Assembly: GCF_900167535.1 (NCBI RefSeq)
Contig: NZ_FUYE01000021.1
Location: forward strand, 1-60,606
DNA length: 60,606 nucleotides
Direction: 5' to 3'
From: Prosthecobacter debontii
GTDB lineage: Bacteria; Verrucomicrobiota; Verrucomicrobiia; Verrucomicrobiales; Verrucomicrobiaceae
Both the position numbers and the translations under genes were made by a program. The first letter of the stretch is position 1, and each line of letters opens with the position of its first letter. This document shows, piece by piece, positions 53,678 through 60,606 of this stretch. Below the pieces are notes generated by a model. It did not search any database. It had not been told where the DNA came from and was given only the letters and a program-made list of their open reading frames with translations.

Positions 53678-55411
53678 TTAGCCCACGATAATGCCCTTCG
53701 CCTTGCGCTCTTTTTCGCGCTCCAGCAGCGGGATTTTCTCATCGGTTTCGACCAGCGGAATGCCGAGGTCACCGATCTTGGCAAAGCTGAGGCCATTGAA
53801 TAGGGCCACATCATTGCTCAGCGCACGGAAGACGTCTTCGATGCTGTAAAGACCGTTGGAACCGCCACAGGCCACGACGATGTCACGCAGGATTTCCCAG
53901 GTGTCACGAGCATTTCCGGGGGTATTGACCGCCTTGTTCAAGCGCTGCAAACGACCAGTGACATTGATCATGCTACCGCGTTTTTCCGCGTAGGTGGTGC
54001 CTGGAAGAACGACGTGGGAGAGCTCAGCTGTGGCATTCGCCAGCACATGGAGAGTGGCCAAGAACCCAACTTTCTCCAGGTCACGACGTTCAAAGCCAAC
54101 CTTGAGAAGGTTTTCACCGAGGGCGAGAACCGCACGGAGGCGACCACGACTCATCAACTCAGTAATGCCAGCGATGCGGCTACCGGGCTCAATGCCGAGG
54201 ATTTGTTTGGCGCCCAGCGTGTTGGGATTCTTGTCGGCGGCGGAGAGATAGTTATCACTTTCACCCAGACGTGGGATCACATCCACATTTTCGGTGCCCA
54301 GAAGTTTGGCCAACTGCTTGACGAAAAACAGCTCCTCATTGGTCATGCGTGCGCTGGCGATGATGGCGATTTCGTCGCCCTTTACCCCAGCGACTCCGGC
54401 GGCGATGGCTTGGAGGGCTTTCTTCCAGGTGGTGATCTCGTGATTGCCGGAGGTCTTGGCCATCGGATCCGTCAGACGGAACTCACTGTTCACGAAGTGG
54501 AAGTCCAGGCGCCCCCGATCACACATCCAGGAGGAGTTGACGTCATTGTTGTCGCGGGGCGTTTGACGATAGATTGTGTCACCGCGGGCGCCGATCTCCA
54601 TGTTGCAGCCGCGTCCGCAGCCTGTGCAAACACTGTTAGTCTCACGCAGGAACCAGACGCGCTGTTGGAAGCGGAAGTCGGTGGAGGTGAGGGCACCAAC
54701 AGGGCAGATGTCCACCGTGTTCAGAGAGTAGTTGTGCTCCAGGCGCTTGCCAGGATGCACGGCGAGCGTGGTGTAGCTGCCACGCTCAGTGAAGCCCAGC
54801 ACCGGTTCATCGGCGATTTCAGCGGTGAAACGAATGCAACGGCTGCACATGATGCAACGCTCGTCGTCCAGACGGACACGTGGCCCGATATCCACATTCT
54901 TCGGTTTCTTGACCTTGTTTTCACGGAAGCGGCTTTCGCCTTTGCCGTGTTCGACACTGAATTCCTGAAGGCGGCACTCACCCGCTTGGTCACAGATCGG
55001 GCAGTCCAGAGGGTGATTGATCAGGAGAAACTCCATCACGCCTTTGCGGCATTCCTGGGTCAGGACGGACTCCGTGCGGATGCCCATGCCTTCAGCCACC
55101 GTGTTGGCGCAGGCAATCACCGGACGCGGCATCCAGCCGATCTTCGGCATGCCATGCTCATCTTTCTCCGGCTCTTGGCCAGGGGCTGGGCGCGGGGGCA
55201 TCCCCATTTCCACCAAGCACATGCGGCAATTACCTGGGCTGGAGAGCTTCGGATGATAGCAGTAGTGGGGGACTTCGGCTTTGGCCTGTCGGCAGGCCTC
55301 AATCATGCGGGTGCCCTTGGGAAACTTGTGCCAGACACCATCAATTTGCACATTCACCAGATCAACGGGTGGAGGTGCGGCGGGAGTGGCGGCAGCAGCA
55401 GGAGCAGACAT
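53678..55411 (-). CDS. nuoG: NADH-quinone oxidoreductase subunit G-like protein
   Basis: A 577-residue iron-sulfur protein. The 2Fe-2S site has Cys51, Cys62 and Cys65 (SSPGNCRMCLVEMG) and Cys101. The N3-type His-Cys motif is HPLDCPICDQAGECRLQ, and the following 4Fe-4S motif includes CIMCSRCIRFTAEIAD and CPVGALT. A further 4Fe-4S site, VCTGCGRGC, begins the molybdopterin-oxidoreductase-like part, which is short compared with typical NuoG of 700-900 residues. No other nuo gene is adjacent, so it is solitary here. A CRP/FNR-like palindrome lies about 60-75 bases upstream. It ends in a strong terminator. It may belong to complex I or to an NAD-linked hydrogenase or formate dehydrogenase. Confidence 0.9.
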   Translation of the reverse strand: MSAPAAAATPAAPPPVDLVNVQIDGVWHKFPKGTRMIEACRQAKAEVPHYCYHPKLSSPGNCRMCLVEMGMPPRPAPGQEPEKDEHGMPKIGWMPRPVIACANTVAEGMGIRTESVLTQECRKGVMEFLLINHPLDCPICDQAGECRLQEFSVEHGKGESRFRENKVKKPKNVDIGPRVRLDDERCIMCSRCIRFTAEIADEPVLGFTERGSYTTLAVHPGKRLEHNYSLNTVDICPVGALTSTDFRFQQRVWFLRETNSVCTGCGRGCNMEIGARGDTIYRQTPRDNNDVNSSWMCDRGRLDFHFVNSEFRLTDPMAKTSGNHEITTWKKALQAIAAGVAGVKGDEIAIIASARMTNEELFFVKQLAKLLGTENVDVIPRLGESDNYLSAADKNPNTLGAKQILGIEPGSRIAGITELMSRGRLRAVLALGENLLKVGFERRDLEKVGFLATLHVLANATAELSHVVLPGTTYAEKRGSMINVTGRLQRLNKAVNTPGNARDTWEILRDIVVACGGSNGLYSIEDVFRALSNDVALFNGLSFAKIGDLGIPLVETDEKIPLLEREKERKAKGIIVG

Positions 55412-55469
55412 GGATGGAAAACGAGGGTTATGCGATTATCGGAGCCGTGAGGAGAGGGGCAACCCGAAT

Positions 55470-55487
55470 TTGTGAAAAATTTCACAA
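55470..55487. promoter_or_regulatory. CRP/FNR-family operator upstream of nuoG
   Basis: TTGTGAAA (55470-55477) and TTTCACAA (55480-55487) are perfect inverted arms around AA. The core is TGTGA-N6-TCACA, the CRP-type consensus. It lies 59-76 bases upstream of the nuoG ATG, a sensible position for activation or repression. Confidence 0.55.
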
Positions 55488-55518
55488 GCGCGGTGCGAGG
55501 GCCTTCACGGCAGAGCTT

Positions 55519-55890
55519 TCAGGCGCCAGAGACAGGCAAGGCATGAGCCTGGAGATCGGCCAGATCCAACCACTCTAACGTGGAGGAATGCGTGGCCTCC
55601 AAACAAACCGGGGGTGCGACTCCGGCATCGAGAGCTTCCTTCCAGCGCGCCGCACAGAGACACCAGCGATCTCCAGGCTTTAGGCCGGTGAAATCCCACA
55701 TCGGGGCAGGGCTTGTCAGATCGTTGCCCCGAGCTTTGGAAAACGCTAGAAACTCCTCATTCACCTGCACGCAGACGGTGTGGACGCCCTCATCTCCTGG
55801 TCCGGTGTGACAGTAGCCGTCGCGATAGAAACCGGTGATCGGTTGTTTGCAGCAGCATTGGAGAGCTTGTCCGAGAACGTTGGTGGCCAT
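55519..55890 (-). CDS. DUF2237 family protein
   Basis: A 123-residue protein that matches the DUF2237 pattern from end to end: MATNVLGQALQCCCKQPITG, FYRDGYCHTGPGDEGVHTVC, GLKPGDRWCLCAARWKEAL and an acidic C-terminus. Its many conserved Cys and His suggest metal binding, but no function is established that I know of. It lies 24 bases downstream of the large TPR gene and 107 bases upstream of nuoG, on the same strand. Confidence 0.9.
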   Translation of the reverse strand: MATNVLGQALQCCCKQPITGFYRDGYCHTGPGDEGVHTVCVQVNEEFLAFSKARGNDLTSPAPMWDFTGLKPGDRWCLCAARWKEALDAGVAPPVCLEATHSSTLEWLDLADLQAHALPVSGA

Positions 55891-55914
55891 GAGAAAGAAG
55901 GAAGCAGAGGCGTG

Positions 55915-58452
55915 TTAAGGTTTGGCATCCCAGAGGAAGTGCTCCAGGCGGATGCGGGTGGCCAGTTCTTTGGCTTCGGCGGCACGGTCTCCGGTGGAAA
56001 GGGCGAGCTTTTCCGCCAGGCGGGCTGCTGCTTCCCACTCCTTTTGAGTCTCCAAAAGATCGATGCCAAAGAACCCGGCTCGGTAATACCAGCGGAATTC
56101 GGGGGGGCTGGAAGGCCCAGTGAAACCACTGGCCTGGACGACATCGTAGCAGGCCTCCAGCGCCTCGGTGGTGCGATTCGAGGCCTGGAGAACAGCGGCC
56201 AAGGTGTAACCGGCTCGGGCACTCCACAGGTAGGTGAGATCACTTTCACGCAGCAGGTCCCGCAGGGAACTGACGGCCTTTTCGAGTTGGCTAGGGTCAG
56301 TTTTGCCCAGCAGCATGAGGATCTCCGCCCGCTCACAGGTGAGGGAGCGTTTCATGTCTTCAGGGAGATTTTTCTCTGTGAGCAAACTGTCCAGTAGTTT
56401 CAGCGCCTCGGTTTCCTCCCCGGCACGGCGTTTGGCCAAGGCTTGCTGCTGGCGGGCTGGGATGCTCAGGGGCCCCCCACGCTCGGCCACTTCCTGCCAG
56501 AAATTGATCGCGGCTTCTCGGCCTTCATCGCTCATCATCGAGATGGCCGCCATCCCGGCAAAGTAGAGCGCGGTATCCGCAAATGGGGAACTGGCATGCT
56601 CCTGGGCCACCAGCTCAAACTCGGTGCGGGCACTGGCGAAGTTTTCCATCCGGTAAAAGGCATCGGCCACCTTCATGCGGACGCTGGCTGCTTGGGAAGA
56701 CTCAGGCCAAGCCTTGAGATACTCGGCTCCGGTCTCCGTCACTGCTTTCAGTTGACCTTGTTTGTCCAGCATCCACAGCCGGGTCAAGGAAATCTGTTGC
56801 TTCTGCTTATCCGTCAGATCCGGCGCGGCAGCCGCTGAAGCGAGGGACGCCTCAATGGCGGCAAAGTCCGTGGGCACCTGCACGAGAAGAACCTCGGCCA
56901 GAGCAAGGTGAGCCTGAGCGAGGCGAGGATGCCCGGTATGTTTGGTGATGAATGCACGCAGTGATTGGACAGCGGAGTCCTGCCCTCGCGCGGCTTGGTC
57001 CAGGGCCTGATCCAACTCCAGATCGGCCGCGGTATCCCCGGTCTGGAGGCTGCTTTGCGTGCCCGAGCTGACGATCTCCAGTTGCCCAAGCAGACCTTGA
57101 TAGAGCATCCACTCGCCCGCCCGCAGCGCTGCCACAGCGGCATTGTAGAGGGCCGCCCGCCGTTCAGCCAGAGTCGCCGCCACATTGGCTGCGGTCTCGA
57201 AGAGGCGGATGGACTGCGTGTATTCGCCTCGATCAAAGGCGGTGCTGCCAGTGACAAAGTCCACCATGGCGGATTGACCCGCGCTGTAAGTCTTCCGCCA
57301 TTGGTCGGCCAGAGCCGTGACCCGGGTATCGGCCTTGAGAGAGCCATAGGTTTCCAGAGCCAGACGCATGGCCTCCGCTTCCTGCGGGTGATCTCGATGC
57401 ATCTGAATCAATGCCTCCAGCAGTCCCAGCGCCTCCACGCGGCGATTTTGATGCAGCATCCAGCGGGCAGCTAAGAGCAGGGCATGCCCACGAAAGACCC
57501 CCGTGGATGCGGGCGGTAGCAGAGCTTGTTTTTGCACCCCATTGCCTTCGGAAATCCAGCGCAGGCAGGCATCAGGCAGCACGATGGGCTGGAGGTCACT
57601 GTCTAGGGCCTTCGCCAGGAGATCGAAGGCCTCCGTCCAGATCTGACTCTCCAGAGTATTGTCTAGAAACTGCACGATCGTCTCGACGCATTCCACCTGA
57701 CGCCCCTGCCGTAGCATCACTTCGGCCAGCAGCACCGAGGCCGCATGGTGCATCCGTTCCCCTCCAGAGGTGGAGGACAAAAGCTCACGCAGCAGCGCTT
57801 CGGCCGAGGTCAGATCAGACATCTCCATCAGACCGCGAGCCCGCAGCAGTCCTGCCGCAGGGTCACCTCCCGTGGTCAACTCCTTGAGATCGCTCACCGC
57901 AGGCTGGTAGCTACCGCTGTTGAGATCCAGCTCATCCAGCATCAGGCGGGCTCGGCGGCCGATGTCCGGGGTCGCCGTGTTGCGCAGCGTCACCAGCAGT
58001 TCTCGGGCCTGATCATTCAGCCCCGCCGCCAGCCAGGCCTGTGCGAGTAAGAGCCTCTCCTGGCTCGTGGCCTCCCCCTCTTGCAGGCGCTGCTCCAGAG
58101 CCAGCCTCGCCCCCTCCACATCACCCGCCAGCATCTTCGCCTGCGCTTCCCAGAAAGGTTTGTTAGGCACCTGCTCACTGGAGAGCAGTTCTAGCGCCTT
58201 CGTTCCATTGCGCGCCCGCACCCAGGATTCGACCGCCAGCGCCGCCAGTGTCAGCCGCTCCGTGCTGCTCCAGCCCTCCTGGGCCAGAAGGCGCGTAGCC
58301 TTCGTCGCCGCCACCGCTGGCAGACCATCATTGAGCGCCCGGCGTGCGAGGCGGAACTCCGCATGATCTTCCATATCCGCTGCAGACACAGCCAGAGAGC
58401 AGGCGCCGTTCAGGGCCAGGAAGCAGGGAAGAAATCGTCGGAAACCGCGCAT
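55915..58452 (-). CDS. Large secreted TPR protein
   Basis: An 845-residue protein. The Met at 58452 (MRGFRRFLPCFLALNGACS) gives a signal peptide ending in SAA; an upstream Met at 58500 would spoil it. The mature chain is helical repeats throughout, of TPR/Sel1 style, e.g. EFRLARRALNDGLPAVAATK, YRMENFASARTEFELVAQEH and GYTLAAVLQASNRTTEALEA. Such periplasmic TPR proteins serve as scaffolds in envelope assembly or secretion. No catalytic motif is visible. It faces the STAND NTPase gene across 254 bases. The GC content of both genes looks higher than that of the window average. Confidence 0.85.
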   Translation of the reverse strand: MRGFRRFLPCFLALNGACSLAVSAADMEDHAEFRLARRALNDGLPAVAATKATRLLAQEGWSSTERLTLAALAVESWVRARNGTKALELLSSEQVPNKPFWEAQAKMLAGDVEGARLALEQRLQEGEATSQERLLLAQAWLAAGLNDQARELLVTLRNTATPDIGRRARLMLDELDLNSGSYQPAVSDLKELTTGGDPAAGLLRARGLMEMSDLTSAEALLRELLSSTSGGERMHHAASVLLAEVMLRQGRQVECVETIVQFLDNTLESQIWTEAFDLLAKALDSDLQPIVLPDACLRWISEGNGVQKQALLPPASTGVFRGHALLLAARWMLHQNRRVEALGLLEALIQMHRDHPQEAEAMRLALETYGSLKADTRVTALADQWRKTYSAGQSAMVDFVTGSTAFDRGEYTQSIRLFETAANVAATLAERRAALYNAAVAALRAGEWMLYQGLLGQLEIVSSGTQSSLQTGDTAADLELDQALDQAARGQDSAVQSLRAFITKHTGHPRLAQAHLALAEVLLVQVPTDFAAIEASLASAAAAPDLTDKQKQQISLTRLWMLDKQGQLKAVTETGAEYLKAWPESSQAASVRMKVADAFYRMENFASARTEFELVAQEHASSPFADTALYFAGMAAISMMSDEGREAAINFWQEVAERGGPLSIPARQQQALAKRRAGEETEALKLLDSLLTEKNLPEDMKRSLTCERAEILMLLGKTDPSQLEKAVSSLRDLLRESDLTYLWSARAGYTLAAVLQASNRTTEALEACYDVVQASGFTGPSSPPEFRWYYRAGFFGIDLLETQKEWEAAARLAEKLALSTGDRAAEAKELATRIRLEHFLWDAKP

Positions 58453-58706
58453 TGCCAACCAAGCTAGAACAGAACTTGAGGCTTTGCCAACGCCATCCAT
58501 CGAAGGGGCCGGGAATCGTCCTTCAGCGCAGGCTCAGATCACGGTGTGGCCTGGACATTTTAAAACCCACATCCCTCGGGGCATACCCGCACGTCAGATC
58601 CCCCATCACGCTGCTCCAGAGTCCGATTTTCTCCCAGGATGATCTTGCGTAAAAACCCCCATCCCTGGCATAGTCCCCGCGCTGCATCGTCTTGGCCCTC
58701 CTGTGT

Positions 58707-60606
58707 ATGTCTGATGTTACTCTTCTCCCACCTCACAGCCCAGCAGACCGCTTTCGCATCTTTCTGTCGGCGGTTACCAATGAGTTTGAGCACGCTCGCA
58801 ATGCTTTGGGTGAAGATCTCGTCGCCCGGGGGCTGGAGGTGAAAATCCAGCGCAGCTTTCGGCAGGAGCATGATTGCGCCACCACGCTGGAAAAGCTGCA
58901 CAACTACATTCGCGATTGCTCCGCCGTCGTCTGCGTCATCGGTCAGCGCAGTGGTGATCTGCCCAAAGGCGACAGCGCCGCGCCTTACGCCTACATGCTG
59001 CCTCCGGGCTTTACGCAGGCCACCTACACCCAGTGGGAGTTTCATTTTGCGCGGTATTATAAGAAGCGACTCAGCATCTACATTGCTACCTCGGAGTTCA
59101 AACCTCACGATCCCGCTCCCACAGGGCCGGACTTTCCCGACCTTCAGCAGCAGCTCATCGCCCACATCAGAGCCAACGGCCTGGACCGCGACTATTTCGA
59201 CACGCCGGACAAACTCTGTCGCCTCGTCCTCCGCGAGCAGTGGCCAGATCACTCCGGCAGGCTCCTGCGTCCCAACAACCTCCCCCACGCCAGCATGGGC
59301 AGCTTGTTCAAAGGGCGGGAGGACTTCCTCAAAAACATCCGTCGGCAGCTTGGCGAGGCCATGGGGAAAGTCGCTGCCATCCGGCCCAATCACGCCATCC
59401 TCGGCATGGGCGGCATCGGCAAGACGCGCACCGCCATCGAGTATGCCTGGGCGCATGAGAGCGACTACACCGCCCTCCTCTTCATCACCGCCGCCAGCAC
59501 GCAGAGTTTTGAAACCCAGCTCGCTGGTTTGTGCGGTGTTTTCAAGCTGGCCGAGGGGGTCACCGATCACGAAGTCCGCCTCGAAGCGGCTCTGAATTGG
59601 CTGAACCAGCCCGAGCATCACGGCTGGCTGCTCATTGTGGATAACGTGGACACGGACGAGGCCGCTCGCGCGGTCGAGTCCCGCCTCGCCGCCCTCAGCC
59701 ACGGCCATGTCCTCATCACCGGACGGGTGACCCAGTGGCGGAAAAGCGTCGTCGCTCTGGAGCTCAGTGTCCTGGACCTCGACTCCGCCGCCGCTTACCT
59801 CCTGGAGGCCACGGAGGGCAAACGCCACCCCCAGGCCGAGGATGAAGCCCTGGCTCGGCAGATCGCCACCGACCTCGGTCAGCTCGCCCTGGCCCTGGAA
59901 ATGGCCGCAGGCTACGTGAATGAAAATGAAACTTCCCTGGCCGACTACCACCGCCGTTGGCAGACCGCCGATCAGGCCGTCATCGGCTGGCATGATGAGC
60001 AGGCCACCGACTACCCCCGCCCCCTAGCCACCGCCTGGCAGATGTCCATGGACAGCCTGCCGACCCAAGGTGCCCGAGCCATGTTGGACATCCTCTCCTG
60101 GCTATCTCCAGAGCCACTGCCTCGTTTCCTCTTCGATGCCACCGCCGCCCCTGCGGGCCTGCAGCCCCTGTTCGAGTGGCCCGAGGCCCCACGTAAAATC
60201 CTCCAAACCCTCACTGGCGATGAGTCTGCCGATCCTCAGGAGGCACTACGCCAACTCCGTCGATGCTCCCTCCTGCAAAGCGCCCGCGAGGCCTCCTTCG
60301 AGGCCGTTGGCCAGCTCCACCGTGTCCTCGCTCACATCACCCGTCAGCGGCTTAATCAAGGCGATCAGGCGGTCACCCTCACCGCCGCCTTGCATCTAGT
60401 GAATGCGGCTGCTGTAGGCGTTCCGAGTGATGTCCGCCACTGGCCCCTTTGGAGTTTGCTGTCCCCTCACATCCGCACCGTCGCCACCCACGCTGATGAG
60501 CGGCATATTGCCGAGCCAACTGCACGGTTATTCAATGAACTGGCGCAGTTGCTGCAGGCGACGAACCGACTGGGGGAGGCGGAGCCGCTGATGCGGCGAG
60601 CGTTGG
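58707..60606 (+). CDS. STAND NTPase with DUF4062/TIR-like domain and TPRs (partial)
   Basis: The frame opens at ATG 58707 and is uninterrupted to the window edge, 633 residues, so the C-terminus is missing. Residues about 15-150 form an effector-like domain (RFRIFLSAVTNEFEHAR, then LHNYIRDCSAVVCVIGQRSG and TYTQWEFHFARYYKKRL) resembling the DUF4062/TIR-like domains at the front of STAND proteins. The NB-ARC-type NTPase has P-loop GMGGIGKT (233-240) and Walker B LLIVDNVD (308-315), with GRVTQWRKS and LGQLALALEMAAGYV as sensor and helical parts. A TPR of the kinesin-light-chain type starts near 605 (FNELAQLLQATNRLGEAEPL). Such proteins sense ligands through the repeats and trigger the N-terminal domain; bacterial ones are often phage-defence factors. 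GC-rich codon use. Confidence 0.85.
   Translation, partial: MSDVTLLPPHSPADRFRIFLSAVTNEFEHARNALGEDLVARGLEVKIQRSFRQEHDCATTLEKLHNYIRDCSAVVCVIGQRSGDLPKGDSAAPYAYMLPPGFTQATYTQWEFHFARYYKKRLSIYIATSEFKPHDPAPTGPDFPDLQQQLIAHIRANGLDRDYFDTPDKLCRLVLREQWPDHSGRLLRPNNLPHASMGSLFKGREDFLKNIRRQLGEAMGKVAAIRPNHAILGMGGIGKTRTAIEYAWAHESDYTALLFITAASTQSFETQLAGLCGVFKLAEGVTDHEVRLEAALNWLNQPEHHGWLLIVDNVDTDEAARAVESRLAALSHGHVLITGRVTQWRKSVVALELSVLDLDSAAAYLLEATEGKRHPQAEDEALARQIATDLGQLALALEMAAGYVNENETSLADYHRRWQTADQAVIGWHDEQATDYPRPLATAWQMSMDSLPTQGARAMLDILSWLSPEPLPRFLFDATAAPAGLQPLFEWPEAPRKILQTLTGDESADPQEALRQLRRCSLLQSAREASFEAVGQLHRVLAHITRQRLNQGDQAVTLTAALHLVNAAAVGVPSDVRHWPLWSLLSPHIRTVATHADERHIAEPTARLFNELAQLLQATNRLGEAEPLMRRAL

Noticed and set aside
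54014..55450. Plus-strand open frame of 478 residues
   Set aside because: Antisense to nuoG, which has all its Fe-S motifs. The plus-strand product is His/Ala/Gly-rich without recognisable features.
58560..59993. Minus-strand open frame of 477 residues
   Set aside because: It lies opposite the STAND NTPase, whose frame shows clear P-loop, Walker B and TPR motifs. The antisense translation is Gly/Val/Asp-rich with no domain, a typical shadow of GC-rich coding DNA.
1..60606. CRISPR arrays, insertion sequences, prophage, tRNA genes
   Set aside because: I looked for regularly spaced repeats, transposase motifs, terminal repeats, phage genes and cloverleaf structures in the intergenic regions and saw none. 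A tRNA or CRISPR scan would settle this.

Overview
The window looks like a chromosomal segment of a Verrucomicrobia/PVC-group bacterium, probably related to Verrucomicrobiaceae such as Prosthecobacter; this is inferred from gene content, not from a search. The pointers are a multi-gene sulfatase cluster, a PVC-type dehydrogenase/HEAT/cytochrome c protein, an ECF sigma factor paired with a FecR-LamG membrane protein, a Ser/Thr kinase with a C-terminal LamG-like domain, a verrucomicrobial repeat surface protein (TIGR02597-like), and long Ig/cadherin-like secreted proteins. No insertion sequence, phage, CRISPR array or tRNA was seen. Most of the window is ordinary, densely coding chromosome.

Layout. 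Positions 1-180 hold a 5S rRNA (end of an rRNA operon) and its terminator. Positions 496-2254 (minus) hold a secreted SGNH hydrolase and two hypothetical proteins. Positions 2349-8592 (plus) form a tight run of four different secreted sulfatases, followed by a PiT phosphate transporter and a secreted double rhodanese. Positions 10788-14315 (plus) hold an RraA-like protein, a membrane protein with a SUKH-like tail, a cupin and a BNR-type secreted protein. Positions 14355-16544 (minus) hold a LysR regulator and a glucuronokinase-like GHMP kinase, divergent from rpmI-rplT (L35-L20). Positions 17551-22564 are an electrophile/redox module: aldo-keto reductase, LLM flavin oxidoreductase and Old Yellow Enzyme (minus), divergent from a Cys-rich ArsR regulator and an EmrB-like exporter. 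Positions 22568-26654 (minus) are MoxR-DUF58-BatA. Positions 26975-30446 are two secreted surface-type proteins, followed by an outer-membrane efflux lipoprotein and a 1092-residue PVC cytochrome protein.

Positions 35689-37783 hold the ECF sigma/FecR-LamG pair, then a TonB-like-anchored VWA protein, signal peptidase I, the Ser/Thr kinase and two small secreted proteins. Positions 44680-47942 are the conserved phoH-pgpH-ybeY cluster. Positions 47989-55890 (minus) are housekeeping: thyA, ilvE, an ACT protein, a DUF6941 protein, PBP2, riboflavin synthase, a solitary nuoG and a DUF2237 protein. A large secreted TPR protein follows. The window ends inside a plus-strand STAND NTPase (DUF4062/TIR-like domain, NB-ARC-type P-loop, TPR) that begins at 58707 and runs off the end.

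The most interesting items are this partial STAND protein (a candidate defence or signalling sensor), the sulfatase with an atypical C-S-T-A-R maturation motif, a CRP-type palindrome just upstream of nuoG, and the thiol-rich ArsR/flavin-reductase module with a shared palindromic intergenic region.
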